Part shown: piece by piece, positions 1 to 8,798 of the stretch
How positions within the stretch are numbered: the first letter of the stretch is position 1
Layout of the letters: every line of letters begins with the position of its first letter
Assembly: GCA_002840505.1 (NCBI GenBank)
Contig: PHBC01000001.1
Location: 561,901 to 625,900 of the forward strand
DNA length: 64,000 nucleotides
Source: Deltaproteobacteria bacterium HGW-Deltaproteobacteria-2
GTDB taxonomy: Bacteria > Desulfobacterota > Syntrophia > Syntrophales > Smithellaceae
Reading direction: 5' to 3'
Notes under the pieces: model-generated
Told to the model about the DNA's origin: nothing
Database searches by the model: none
What the model saw: the letters and a program-made list of their open reading frames with translations, nothing else
Program-made: the position numbers and the translations under genes

Positions 1-420
1 CCTCCATGGTGTGGGCACAGCACGTCGCCCCCCTGGTTGTTCTGTACCATCAGGATTGAGGACCAGCGGCCCGGCCATTCCAGTTTGCTGTGATGATTTC
101 ATGCCGATCAGTAATTTCTCCAGAGCACCTTTATCAAGGAGACAATCCGGATTCAGAAAAAGCAAATAATCATTTTCCCCGGCAGCAACAACACCTATAT
201 TACAGGCCTTGGCAAAACCCATATTTTTATTATTACGAATACATATCAGGTCTGATCGTGAAAACGCCATTCTCTCAATGGCCTCCATACTGTGATCTGT
301 GGAGCCATTATCAACGACGATCACCTGAGCAACAGGTGCTGAGCCCAAAAGCGAATTTACAGTTTCATTTAATATAGTACCTGCATTATAGTTAACAATA
401 ATAGCGGATACTTTCGGCAT
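1..420 (-). CDS. GT2 glycosyltransferase, N-terminal part (cut by window edge)
   Basis: The reverse strand reads from an ATG at 420 without a stop to the window edge, giving about 140 residues. The start MPKVSAIIVNYNAG, the nucleotide-binding VVDNGSTDHS, the NMGFAKACNIG segment and the DXD-like FLNPDC are the usual order of motifs in the GT-A domain of family 2 rhamnosyltransferase-type enzymes. It should transfer a nucleotide-activated sugar on the cytoplasmic side during surface-glycan assembly; donor and acceptor cannot be read from sequence. The ATG directly abuts the TAA of the upstream glycosyltransferase at 421, so the two are almost certainly co-transcribed. The C-terminal acceptor part lies outside the window. 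Confidence 0.88.
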   Translation of the reverse strand, partial: MPKVSAIIVNYNAGTILNETVNSLLGSAPVAQVIVVDNGSTDHSMEAIERMAFSRSDLICIRNNKNMGFAKACNIGVVAAGENDYLLFLNPDCLLDKGALEKLLIGMKSSQQTGMAGPLVLNPDGTEQPGGRRAVPTPWR

Positions 421-1410
421 TTAGAAAGACCTCCGCCGGAATTGTGATAAGCGAGGCAAAAAGCTTTTATTTAAAATCTTCCAAATTTCAGCTATGGAAG
501 CGGTTCGGTTTCTTTGAATATCACGTCTCTTTTGCCACATACGAGAAATACCACAGAGCGCATCCCATTTTGCCTTCAGGATTACTACAACTTGTCCACG
601 TAAAGAAAACCAGATAATAGTCACAAGATTGATCAAAATATGCGCAGGAAGCAGAGACCAGAAAAGCGCATCAGGCATATTTTTCACATATGCCCATACC
701 ATATTTCTGTGACCATGATAAACAACAAAATCACTATGTCGGTTTCCTGTAGTTGCCGCCCCAACATGATAGGCAACGGCATCCGGCACCAGCAAACAAC
801 GATGACCAGCCAAACGCAACCGGAAACCCAGATCGACATCTTCAAAATAGCAAAAGAAATCTTCATCAAATCCGTCCATCAATTCAAAGACATCTCGCCG
901 ATAAAGCGCCGCCGCCGCACAGGCGGAAAATATTTCAAGAGGTTTATTTATATCATGCGGTATGGGCTGATAATTACCTTTTCGCCACGCCCATCCAGAT
1001 ACATGCATCGTGTCTCCATCTCCATCGAGAATTTCACGATTTACAGACTGGACAAGACGAGATGCAAAAAATGAATATTCAGGATGTGCAATTGCAGCGG
1101 AGAGCATTTTACTTAACCAATCTGGTTCCAGATACGCATCCGGGTTTATCAGTGCTATCCATTCATATCCTTTTGTTTTTTGAAAGAGCAGATTGTTCCC
1201 TGCTGCAAAACCAATATTTTTTTCGCTTTTGTAGAATTGTACGGCAGGAAATCTGCTGCAATAACTTTCCGCTATAGGATCATCATTGCCATTATTCAAA
1301 ACAAATATTTCAGGTTTTATAGATTCTTGTTTAGCAATGCACTCCAGACAACGCAGGAGCATAGGTGATGATTTCCAATTCACTATCAGAATAGCAACAT
1401 TTGTTTTCAC
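421..1410 (-). CDS. GT2 family glycosyltransferase
   Basis: A 329-residue family 2 transferase. Visible motifs are an N-terminal VAILIVNWKSSPMLLRCL, FVLNNGN near residue 36, NIGFAAGNN near 65, the DXD-like INPDAYLEPDW near 88, and FEDVDLGFRLRLAG near 190, which carries the ED pair expected of the catalytic base region. The C-terminal third is hydrophobic and basic and may contact the membrane. It likely adds one sugar residue to a lipid-linked polysaccharide precursor. It is the first gene of a pair with the truncated GT2 gene and lies about 290 bp downstream of another GT2 gene on the same strand. Sugar specificity is unknown. Confidence 0.9.
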   Translation of the reverse strand: MKTNVAILIVNWKSSPMLLRCLECIAKQESIKPEIFVLNNGNDDPIAESYCSRFPAVQFYKSEKNIGFAAGNNLLFQKTKGYEWIALINPDAYLEPDWLSKMLSAAIAHPEYSFFASRLVQSVNREILDGDGDTMHVSGWAWRKGNYQPIPHDINKPLEIFSACAAAALYRRDVFELMDGFDEDFFCYFEDVDLGFRLRLAGHRCLLVPDAVAYHVGAATTGNRHSDFVVYHGHRNMVWAYVKNMPDALFWSLLPAHILINLVTIIWFSLRGQVVVILKAKWDALCGISRMWQKRRDIQRNRTASIAEIWKILNKSFLPRLSQFRRRSF

Positions 1411-1699
1411 GAAAGAAACCCGCTAATTAAAAAAATATTCCATGCTGTTGTCAAATGCTCAATAATTGTCACACGGTAATTAGCGTCATTGTTGCCGGTT
1501 AATTCTTTTACCGGTGCCAGTAGAATTTTTTGTGCGCCTTTCATCCGGCTCGATTGAGAAAGTCCAAGAATATTTGCTGGGCTATTGTACTTTATGAAAT
1601 GCCGATTATAATATTTGTTTTCTCATTGAATTATACCAATCCATGTTTCAATCAAATATCCGCATTCCTGCTCGGTTATTTTATCGCATAAAACGTTAG

Positions 1700-2437
1700 C
1701 TAATCCATAAAACGGAAGCGGATAATCTGCACTATCGCCGATACCGCATCCTTCCAACCAATTTTTTTGCCTTCCTCGTATGTGCGCCCGGCATAAGAAA
1801 TACCCGTCTCATAAACACGCACCCTCTTTCCATTGAGGCGCATGCGGGCAATCTTGGCAGTAATCTCCGGTTCAACTCCAAACCGTGGACTTTTGATTTT
1901 GATTTGATCGACAACTTCACGCACAAAAACTTTGTAGCATACTTCCATGTCTGTAAGATTCAAATTAGTCAGCATGTTGGAAAGAAGATTTAGCGCATTA
2001 TTCGCAACCTGATGCCAGAAATACATCACACGATGCGGCTCGCCAATAAATCGGCTCCCGAACACAACATCTGCTTTCCCTACCAGGATAGGATGCAATA
2101 ATTTAGGATAATCCGCCGGATCGTATTCGAAATCGGCATCCTGGATAATAACAATGTCTCCTGTTACTTTGGCAAATCCGTCCCTTAGAGCCGCGCCTTT
2201 GCCTTCGTTTACCGCTTTATTAATTAATTGAATTTTCGTTGACGGAAATTTACCCGGCAAGGATCGCATGATATCCCAGGTAGCATCTTGAGAGGCGTCG
2301 TTAATCAGAACCAATTCCCGTTCCAAACCGCAAGGAAGTGGTTGCGCAATAACTTTGTTGATAACGGACTCAAGATATCTTTCTTCGTTGTAAACCGGTA
2401 TTACGATTGACAACATTTTGAATGTGCATTTTTCCAT
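1700..2437 (-). CDS. DPM1-like GT2 (polyprenyl-phosphate glycosyltransferase type)
   Basis: About 245 residues forming one GT-A domain. LSIVIPVYNEERYLE at the start, VLINDASQDAT near 50, and QDADFEYDP near 98 (the DXD metal/nucleotide site) match the dolichol/polyprenyl-phosphate mannose or glucose synthase group. No C-terminal membrane pair is present, so it is the soluble DPM1-like form. Such enzymes charge undecaprenyl phosphate with one sugar for later use by GT-C transferases, and a GT-C type protein is encoded at 10783. The start is uncertain: GTG at 2449, ATG at 2437 and ATG at 2416 are in frame and none has a clear Shine-Dalgarno; the last gives the tightest fit to the family. Confidence 0.85.
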   Translation of the reverse strand: MEKCTFKMLSIVIPVYNEERYLESVINKVIAQPLPCGLERELVLINDASQDATWDIMRSLPGKFPSTKIQLINKAVNEGKGAALRDGFAKVTGDIVIIQDADFEYDPADYPKLLHPILVGKADVVFGSRFIGEPHRVMYFWHQVANNALNLLSNMLTNLNLTDMEVCYKVFVREVVDQIKIKSPRFGVEPEITAKIARMRLNGKRVRVYETGISYAGRTYEEGKKIGWKDAVSAIVQIIRFRFMD

Positions 2438-2487
2438 AGGGCTGATCACTTTTGTAACATTCGGCTTAAACTTATCATAACAGAAGA

Positions 2488-3198
2488 TTAATTAAATTTA
2501 TCTTCTGTTATACGACCGTGATCCATCGTCAAAACACGATTGCAAATTTTTTTTATTTGCTCGGCATCATGAGACGCCAAAACAAGTATCGAAGATTTTT
2601 TTATAAACTCCAGCAATCTTTTTTCCGCTTTCTTGCTGAAGTCGGCATCACCGACGGAAAGCCATTCATCCATAAGAACAATATCAGACGGAAATGTCGT
2701 ACAGATGGAAAAAGCCAGACGCAGAGACATTCCGGTGGAGTATGTTCTCATTGGCATTCTTATATATTCACCCAGTTCGGAGAATTCGATGATATCGTCA
2801 ATATGTTTCTTAACCTCGGATTTTCCTATACCCATAAGAACACAACGCATAAAAATATTTTCATAACCGGTAAACTCATTATCCATGCCCAAAGAAAGGT
2901 CCAGCAACGAAACGATCGACCCACTAACTTCCATAGTGCCGCTGGCGGGAGCGTAAACACCGGCGATTGCGCGCAGGAGCGTGGATTTTCCCGCTCCGTT
3001 ATGCCCCACCAGACCTACCCGCTCACCCTCACTAAACGAAAAGGAAATGTTGTCAATGGCACAAACACTTATTCCATGAGCATCGTTGGCTATTTTTCCT
3101 CCTGTCGCCGCGCGAACAACAGCTTTCTTGAGAGAACGACTTGATGAGTCAAAGATGGGATAATATATGGTCAGACTTTTCGCTTTTATTGAAGTCAT
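2488..3198 (-). CDS. Wzt-type polysaccharide ABC transporter ATPase (short form)
   Basis: A 236-residue ABC ATPase of the O-antigen/teichoic-acid export group. Walker A is GHNGAGKST, the signature is YSTGMSLRLAF, Walker B is DIVLMDEWLSVGD, and the switch histidine lies in LVLASHD. It pairs with the permease encoded 8 bp away at 3207-4001 to export a lipid-linked polysaccharide across the inner membrane. Wzt proteins that recognise a capped O-antigen have a C-terminal carbohydrate-binding domain and run past 400 residues; this one stops after the nucleotide-binding domain, so recognition by such a domain is not expected. The short form resembles KpsT, TagH and the Wzt of galactan-type O-antigens. 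Confidence 0.9.
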   Translation of the reverse strand: MTSIKAKSLTIYYPIFDSSSRSLKKAVVRAATGGKIANDAHGISVCAIDNISFSFSEGERVGLVGHNGAGKSTLLRAIAGVYAPASGTMEVSGSIVSLLDLSLGMDNEFTGYENIFMRCVLMGIGKSEVKKHIDDIIEFSELGEYIRMPMRTYSTGMSLRLAFSICTTFPSDIVLMDEWLSVGDADFSKKAEKRLLEFIKKSSILVLASHDAEQIKKICNRVLTMDHGRITEDKFN

Positions 3199-3206
3199 GA
3201 TGTTAC

Positions 3207-4001
3207 CTACAGCCAGTAAGCTACTCTGTTACGAAATCGTTTTATAAAAAAGAAAGTTATTGCTGCCGCTAAAACTATATATATTAAAAGACTAATCCAG
3301 TGATACAGATCCGGGGTCTTCCCCAATAAGGGAGAACGTACTAACTCAATTATGTGAAAAAAGGGATTGAAGTCGGTAATCCACGATTGTTTAGAGGCAA
3401 GAGATTTTTTCATCCAGAAAATAGGAGTAAAAAAATAAATGAGTTGCAGGAATACCGCCACAATCTGGGTTATATCACGGAATCTTGTGCAAATAATTCC
3501 GAGAATCATGGAGAGAAGAAAAAGCAAAATGAGAATAAGTATAATCGCCGGTATAATTAAAAGATATTCCCATGAAAATCCGTTTCCGGCAATAACTAGT
3601 ACTATAATGATAATGAGAAAATTATGAAGAAATAATATTATATTATACCACAATTTTCTCAAAACATGAACCGACAGCGGAAGAGATACTTGTTTAATGA
3701 TGGACTGAGACTGAACAAACATAGTGCAGGCATCAGTTAGTTGCGCGGCAAGCAGAAGCCATATTATCTGCCCGATGGCGAAATATGGCAGAAATTCACT
3801 GAAGGAAGACTTGAATATTGTCGAAAACATCAGCCCGATACTGCCAACCATAATCCCCGTGCTGATAGTTATCCAGAATGGTCCTATCAGTGACCGGCGA
3901 TACCTTTGTTTGATATCATACCATCCCAGCAATGACCACATATGAAAATATCTGGCTATAGCGTTTAGTTCGTCAATCATTTCTTTGGGGAAGATTTTCA
4001 T
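3207..4001 (-). CDS. Wzm-type ABC-2 polysaccharide export permease
   Basis: A 264-residue membrane protein with about six hydrophobic segments, an amphipathic N-terminus and the ABC-2 permease pattern. LGWYDIKQRYRRSLIGPFW near residue 25 is the typical N-terminal motif of Wzm/KpsM/TagG proteins, which form a dimeric channel with the ATPase. The ATPase gene follows 8 bp downstream on the same strand, so the two form a transporter. Together with the initiating transferase at 7034 this points to ABC-dependent export of a surface polysaccharide; no Wzx or Wzy candidate is present in the window. It starts at the ATG giving MKIFPKEMIDEL. Confidence 0.9.
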   Translation of the reverse strand: MKIFPKEMIDELNAIARYFHMWSLLGWYDIKQRYRRSLIGPFWITISTGIMVGSIGLMFSTIFKSSFSEFLPYFAIGQIIWLLLAAQLTDACTMFVQSQSIIKQVSLPLSVHVLRKLWYNIILFLHNFLIIIIVLVIAGNGFSWEYLLIIPAIILILILLFLLSMILGIICTRFRDITQIVAVFLQLIYFFTPIFWMKKSLASKQSWITDFNPFFHIIELVRSPLLGKTPDLYHWISLLIYIVLAAAITFFFIKRFRNRVAYWL

Positions 4002-4024
4002 TTTATCTGCAGTATTCTTTCCAT

Positions 4025-5101
4025 TTAATGTTTTTCAAACATAATTTCATTAAACATTTTTCCCAGGGCATCTTGTACTTTAGCAACAGCCAAATTGTCA
4101 AGGCACTTGCTTTGACCGCTTCCATCGCATCCTTTTTTACGACAGGGTGAACAATCCATGTCCGGCAGGACAACCTGATTTGTTTCTCCCGGTGGTGACC
4201 AATCGCGCCAATCGGACGGACCGTAGATAGTCAAGGTCGGCGTACCGACTGCCGCAGCAATATGAGGTGCAGCGCTATCCACTCCAATGTGCAGTTTGCT
4301 CTCTTGTAAAAGACCGGCCATTTCCTGCAACGTTGTTTGCCCCGCAAGATTATATGCTGAAGATAAATCAGCAACTGTTAATTCATCAGCCCTTTTCCTT
4401 TCTTCACCCGACCCCAGGATCAGGACCGGCATTTTATATTTTTGCCAAACAAAAGATATGATTTGCCGCCATTTATCAATTCCCCATTCCTTGTAAGACC
4501 AGCGTGAAAACGGATTGATTGTGACATAACCGTTTTCAGATTTAATATTTTCTGTCTTCAATAATGTTATCACTTTATTTTTGGTTTCCGTAGAAACAAA
4601 GATTTGAGGAATGGAAGTGGTTTCTTGTATCCCAAAACTTCTAATAATTTTTAGAGATTGCTCGGCGGCTCCGAAAATTCTTTCTTTCGCCTCAGGCGGG
4701 TTGGCAAGATGTGTAAACATTCTATTACGCCAGTTAATTCCCTTATAATAAAGAGCGGCTCGCATTTTTGCTCCGCTTAATAAAGAAATATAAGCTCCGC
4801 GATCATCAGCGCGCAGATCAAAGAGCAAATCAAATTTTTCCCGGCGTATTGATTTTAATAATTGCAATCCTTTGAATACACTTCGCTGGTCGACTTGAAA
4901 TACCTTACCGATACGGGAATCGTCCAAAAGCAAATCCCCGTTGGGCCTTCTGGTTAAAACAGAAACTTCAGCCTGCGGAAAAGCATTTTTAACAGCCCCA
5001 AACGCGGGGATCGCCCACACGACATCTCCTATATCGCCTAATTGGATAATTAATATTTTTCTGATGGGAATATTTATTTTATGCTGAGCGGAAATAATCA
5101 T
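4025..5101 (-). CDS. GT9 (ADP-heptose:LPS heptosyltransferase-like)
   Basis: A 358-residue GT-B protein of family 9. The N-terminal domain opens with ILIIQLGDIGDVVWAIPAF, the glycine loop typical of WaaC/WaaF/RfaQ, and the C-terminal domain has IGVDSAAPHIAAAVGTPTLT and IYGPSDWRDWSPPG, which form the nucleotide-sugar pocket. A cysteine-rich stretch (DCSPCRKKGC and KCLDNL) close to the C-terminus occurs in many family members. It probably transfers heptose, or a related sugar, to the LPS inner core in the cytoplasm. It sits between the export permease and the sugar dehydratase on the same strand. The exact heptose position cannot be assigned. Confidence 0.88.
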   Translation of the reverse strand: MIISAQHKINIPIRKILIIQLGDIGDVVWAIPAFGAVKNAFPQAEVSVLTRRPNGDLLLDDSRIGKVFQVDQRSVFKGLQLLKSIRREKFDLLFDLRADDRGAYISLLSGAKMRAALYYKGINWRNRMFTHLANPPEAKERIFGAAEQSLKIIRSFGIQETTSIPQIFVSTETKNKVITLLKTENIKSENGYVTINPFSRWSYKEWGIDKWRQIISFVWQKYKMPVLILGSGEERKRADELTVADLSSAYNLAGQTTLQEMAGLLQESKLHIGVDSAAPHIAAAVGTPTLTIYGPSDWRDWSPPGETNQVVLPDMDCSPCRKKGCDGSGQSKCLDNLAVAKVQDALGKMFNEIMFEKH

Positions 5102-5133
5102 TTTTATTTAAGCTATTTTTAAAAAAGAAGCGC

Positions 5134-7032
5134 TCAAAGAACAGTTTTGTTGTCCTGTGGAATATATTCGGGTACAATTTCCCTGAGTTTTTTCTTAATG
5201 GTCCCCGCATTGTGGTCCAGGGAATATTTTACCAATTCTTCAATATCTTCATCAAGTTTTTGTTTCATATTAAGTATTTGATTTAATCCATTAGCGTGAT
5301 CATTGGAGCGTAGCACCATAATTTTTTCATGTCCGGTCGACAAAATATCCTCTCCTTCCGTAATGAGTTCTTCGTATAGTTTTTCTCCATCACGTAAACC
5401 GGTATAACTGATTTTAATATCAGTATCAGGCTCTTTTCCGGAAAGACGAATCAGATCTCTTGCCATATCTGCTATCTTAACAGGAGTCCCCATTTTTAAA
5501 ATAAATATTTCTCCACCTCGCCCCATAGCTGCAGCCTGCAAGACCAGTTGTGTCGACTCTGGAATGGTCATAAAATAGCGGTTTACCTCCGGATGAGTGA
5601 CTGTAACAGGTCCCCCCTTCTCTATTTGCCGCCGGAAAACCGGAATCACAGAACCGGAGGAGCCAATAACATTACCGAATCTTACCGCCATCAGCAGCGT
5701 GTTTTTACCCTGTAAAGACTGCATGATCAATTCGGTCACCCGTTTGCTTACCCCCATAACATTAATAGGACGGACAGCCTTGTCCGTTGATACCAATACG
5801 AATCGCTCCACATGATATTTAACCGACATTTCCATGACTATACGACTGCCGATGATATTATTGAATACCGCCTCCCAGGGATTTCTTTCCAGCATCGGGA
5901 CATGCTTATAAGCTGCGGCATGGAAGACAATCTGCGGTTTGTATTTTTTAAAGATATCCTCCATGAGAAGTTCATTTTGCACATGCCCCAGAATTGCTTC
6001 GCATTTGTGAAAATTGTTTTCATTTTGCAGCTCCATCTGAATATTGAAGAGATTCATTTCGCTGGCATCAAGCAAGACCAGATAATTCGGTTGATATTTT
6101 ATCACTTGCCGGCACAGTTCAGAGCCGATGGAACCGCCACAACCGGTAATTAAAACAGTTCTGCCGTTCAGATATCCGCTAATGCCCGTGTTATCCAATT
6201 TCACCGGCGGTCTTCCCAGCAGATCCTCATAACTTATATCGCGTAGAACTTTAATACTAACCCGGCCGTCGATAAGCTCACCCATTCCCGGCAGTATTTT
6301 ATAAGAAACATCACAGTCCTTGCAGGTTTCCACTATATTTCTTATCTGGTCGCCTTTGGCCGATGGAATGGCAATAAGTATTTCTTTAACATCTTCTTTT
6401 TCCAGAATAGAGGTAATCTTTTCCAGATTTCCCAGCACAGGTACTCCATGAATCGATCTTCCTTTTTTTTGAGGATCCTCGTCAATAAAACCGACTACCT
6501 TATAATGCAATTGATTGTTCTCGAAAATTTCCCGTAATATTTTTTCACCGGCATCGCCCGCTCCAATTATCAATACGTTCTTATAAGTTACCTTCGGAAA
6601 CAGTTCTTCTTTAATTCTCGGATTGGCAAATCCTGAATAGTAAGAACGAATAGCTATTAGTTTTCCGCCGACTAATAGAAAAGTGAAAACACCGTCCATA
6701 AAATAAATGGATCGGGAATATCCTTTAAAACCGCTTATATACAAAATTATCGCAAGAATTAATAAAGTGGATAACAGGCAAGCTCTCGCTAAAAGCCAGA
6801 AATCCCTGATGCTGGTATAACGCCACATTCCTCGATAAACACCGGAAAAAACAAAAACGATAATCTTCAGAGGAATAATCCAGAGAAGAACCATTTTTAT
6901 CTGCTGCATGTAAAATGGACTAAGTAAAAATTCAAAGCGAAACAAGTATGAGATAACAATGGATAACGTAAATATTAATACATCGCTGAAAATCATTAAA
7001 TACATTTTGGGGTTTTTTATCGGGAAATACAT
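5134..7032 (-). CDS. WbpM/CapD/FlaA1-type nucleotide-sugar 4,6-dehydratase, membrane-bound
   Basis: About 632 residues. The first 140 hold four hydrophobic segments; a first Rossmann-like domain follows with IIGAGDAGEKIL, then a second NAD-binding SDR domain with VLITGCGGSIGSELC. The catalytic region reads STDKAVRPINVMGVSK: Met replaces the usual SDR tyrosine, as is known for the large WbpM-type enzymes. These convert UDP-GlcNAc-type donors to 4-keto-6-deoxy sugars such as the precursors of QuiNAc, FucNAc or bacillosamine. I start it at ATG 7032 (MYFPIKNP), just after the upstream gene's stop; GTG at 7047 also is in frame but lies on top of the purine-rich ribosome site. It is translationally linked with the sugar-phosphate transferase. 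Confidence 0.9.
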   Translation of the reverse strand: MYFPIKNPKMYLMIFSDVLIFTLSIVISYLFRFEFLLSPFYMQQIKMVLLWIIPLKIIVFVFSGVYRGMWRYTSIRDFWLLARACLLSTLLILAIILYISGFKGYSRSIYFMDGVFTFLLVGGKLIAIRSYYSGFANPRIKEELFPKVTYKNVLIIGAGDAGEKILREIFENNQLHYKVVGFIDEDPQKKGRSIHGVPVLGNLEKITSILEKEDVKEILIAIPSAKGDQIRNIVETCKDCDVSYKILPGMGELIDGRVSIKVLRDISYEDLLGRPPVKLDNTGISGYLNGRTVLITGCGGSIGSELCRQVIKYQPNYLVLLDASEMNLFNIQMELQNENNFHKCEAILGHVQNELLMEDIFKKYKPQIVFHAAAYKHVPMLERNPWEAVFNNIIGSRIVMEMSVKYHVERFVLVSTDKAVRPINVMGVSKRVTELIMQSLQGKNTLLMAVRFGNVIGSSGSVIPVFRRQIEKGGPVTVTHPEVNRYFMTIPESTQLVLQAAAMGRGGEIFILKMGTPVKIADMARDLIRLSGKEPDTDIKISYTGLRDGEKLYEELITEGEDILSTGHEKIMVLRSNDHANGLNQILNMKQKLDEDIEELVKYSLDHNAGTIKKKLREIVPEYIPQDNKTVL

Positions 7033-7033
7033 A

Positions 7034-7594
7034 TTAATGCACCACACCTTCCTTTTTAATAACTTTAAAAAATGTATTCCACAAGATTTTCAAGTCAAAG
7101 AAGAAAGATTGATTTCTCAGATAATATTCATCATATTCCACCTTAACGGGAATTGGAAGATCGTCCCGGCCATTGACTTGCGCCCATCCTGTTATCCCGG
7201 GAATTAATTTGTGAACACCTTTTTTCGTCCGCAAGGCAATCAAATCCTCTTGGTTGAACAACGCCGGACGTGGACCGACAAAACTCATATCCCCTTTAAG
7301 CACACTCCAGAACTGAGGCAACTCATCAAGACTTGTTGTGCGCAGAAATGATCCGAATGATGTCAGATAATTTTCAACATTTTGCATAAGATGAGTTGCA
7401 ACTACCGGAGAATCTTTACGCATTGTACGAAACTTCGGCATGATAAAATTTTTGTTGTCTTTACCGACTCGCTCTGACCAGTAAATAATCGGGCCGGGTG
7501 ATGTGATTTTTACCAGAATGGCTATTAAAACAATGGGCACTGCCATTATAACTAATAAGATCAATGCTGAGGTGAAATCAAAAAAACGCTTCAT
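7034..7594 (-). CDS. Undecaprenyl-phosphate sugar phosphotransferase (WcaJ/WbaP C-terminal type)
   Basis: A 186-residue bacterial sugar transferase domain (PF02397). One N-terminal hydrophobic hairpin (residues 8-30) is followed by SERVGKDNKNFIMPKFRTM, then TSLDELPQFWSVLKGDMSFVGPRP and PGITGWAQVNGRDDL; the DE pair and the VGPRP proline motif are family hallmarks. It transfers a sugar-1-phosphate from a UDP-sugar to undecaprenyl phosphate and so starts the lipid-linked repeat unit. It is the small single-domain form like PglC rather than the five-helix WbaP form. The adjoining dehydratase gene on the same strand probably makes its deoxy-amino sugar donor, as in the PglF-PglC pairing. Confidence 0.92.
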   Translation of the reverse strand: MKRFFDFTSALILLVIMAVPIVLIAILVKITSPGPIIYWSERVGKDNKNFIMPKFRTMRKDSPVVATHLMQNVENYLTSFGSFLRTTSLDELPQFWSVLKGDMSFVGPRPALFNQEDLIALRTKKGVHKLIPGITGWAQVNGRDDLPIPVKVEYDEYYLRNQSFFFDLKILWNTFFKVIKKEGVVH

Positions 7595-7620
7595 CTATTG
7601 TGAAACTCCAATTTAATGAG

Positions 7621-7705
7621 TCCCAAGTTCCAGAAGCGAAGCGCGCTGAAACTTGCTGGACGAATTATCCCAGGAGCGAAGCGACGAGGGATTATCCCAT
7701 GTGCA
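7621..7705. repeat. REP-like palindromic intergenic repeat, copy 1
   Basis: The gap before the sugar transferase gene contains AGAAGCGAAGCGCGCTGAAA, then CTTGCTGGACGAATTATCCC and AGGAGCGAAGCGACGAGGGA. The same modules recur downstream of porin genes 1, 2 and 3 in this window. Each module has short inverted repeats, for example TATCCC with GGGATA and AGTTCCAG with CTGAAACT, so it can fold as a hairpin. No transposase is nearby. Confidence 0.75.
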
Positions 7706-7780
7706 AATTAAAGTGATGCTATATAATGCCGCGAAATGTTTCCAAAGCTTGCTTTATGTTTTATACCCGTGGTTCCCATA

Positions 7781-8533
7781 TTATTTCAACCGGTACCATA
7801 ATTGACCGGTGATTTCTTTCAAGGCAAGAGAAGTTTTATAAAGTTCTTCTGATTGCGGCATGTATTTAATAACGACGTTTTTCCCGGGCGATGAATATAA
7901 ATAATGAGCAGGTAGCGGCACTACATTAGTAAAATATTTTTTGAATTCGCTTTCGCTCCTCTTCATATGGAAAGCCGATGTAACAAGGCCGATATTAATT
8001 TTTCTATCGCCAAACATTTTATTTACTTCACTCGCATTTTCCGAGGTATTTTTTGAATTGGGTTCGATTCTTATTTTTTCGTTGGGAACACCCAAAGATT
8101 GCGCTAATTTCGCCATTGCTTGAGCTTCCGATACTTTTCCCTCTCCTTTGCCGACACAAACAAAAAACCGGGTACCGGTTTTATTATAAACCACGACAGC
8201 GTGAAGCACACGAAGAGATTCTATTCCTGAATTAAAAGTAGTTTTTAAGGCGTGAATATCTTTCGTGCCACCACCTAAAACGATAATGGCATCAATATTT
8301 TTACTGCCGACATTCTGATTATTAATATAATCTTTTTCTAAATAGTAACAAAGATAATTGGCCACAGGAGCGATGCTGGCGCCATAAATAAGAACAATAG
8401 ACAGCAACAAAATCAATGCGCTGTTCTTCTTTTTGCAGTTAAGTAGAAAAAGAATGAAAGATATCAATATCAAAACAAACACAATAAAAAGAGGATCAAG
8501 AAATACTTTAAAAACAGCATAAACTTCTTCCAT
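7781..8533 (-). CDS. YdcF/ElyC-type DUF218 membrane protein
   Basis: A 250-residue protein with two N-terminal hydrophobic segments (about 13-30 and 38-58) followed by a DUF218 domain. DAIIVLGGGTKDIH near residue 84, SEAQAMAKLAQSLGVP near 135, and GLVTSAFHMKRSESEFKK near 178 are the conserved blocks of the YdcF/SanA/ElyC family. Members act at the cytoplasmic membrane and have been linked to envelope biogenesis and undecaprenyl-phosphate-dependent steps, but the biochemical activity is not settled. Position between the initiating transferase and two glycosyltransferases fits an envelope role. The ATG start gives MEEVYAVFKVF. Confidence 0.88.
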   Translation of the reverse strand: MEEVYAVFKVFLDPLFIVFVLILISFILFLLNCKKKNSALILLLSIVLIYGASIAPVANYLCYYLEKDYINNQNVGSKNIDAIIVLGGGTKDIHALKTTFNSGIESLRVLHAVVVYNKTGTRFFVCVGKGEGKVSEAQAMAKLAQSLGVPNEKIRIEPNSKNTSENASEVNKMFGDRKINIGLVTSAFHMKRSESEFKKYFTNVVPLPAHYLYSSPGKNVVIKYMPQSEELYKTSLALKEITGQLWYRLK

Positions 8534-8576
8534 TAATTTATTCGCCTCCCAAGTTTAATGTATTTTAATTTAAGCT

Positions 8577-8645
8577 AATACCAATCCGCTTTCTTTGACT
8601 GACTTTGTTGGCATCGTCATTCTTTGAAATCGAAATGGTATAAAT
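8577..8645. repeat. Small inverted-repeat element
   Basis: The gap of 265 bp upstream of the YdcF-like gene contains ATACCAATCCGCTTTC near 8579, mirrored by GAAATCGAAATGGTAT near 8628. The reverse complement of the second (ATACCATTTCGATTTC) matches the first with a few changes. I read it as a small MITE-like or REP-like element; only one copy is clear in the window, so the call is tentative. Confidence 0.4.
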
Positions 8646-8798
8646 ATTCTTCTATGGCTGTATATACAATTTTCACAGCTCCGCCCTCTCAGTTACATTA
8701 ACTGAAGGGTTATAACCTATCGAAGAAACTACTGATTAGTACTAAAATCATGCCATACTGTCAATGGATTAGTGCGTTTGTTTTTGTTATGCTGGTAA

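Noticed and set aside
640-1277. Two plus-strand open frames opposite the GT2 gene at 421-1410
   Set aside because: The minus-strand frame carries the ordered GT2 motifs; the opposite frames have no recognisable features.
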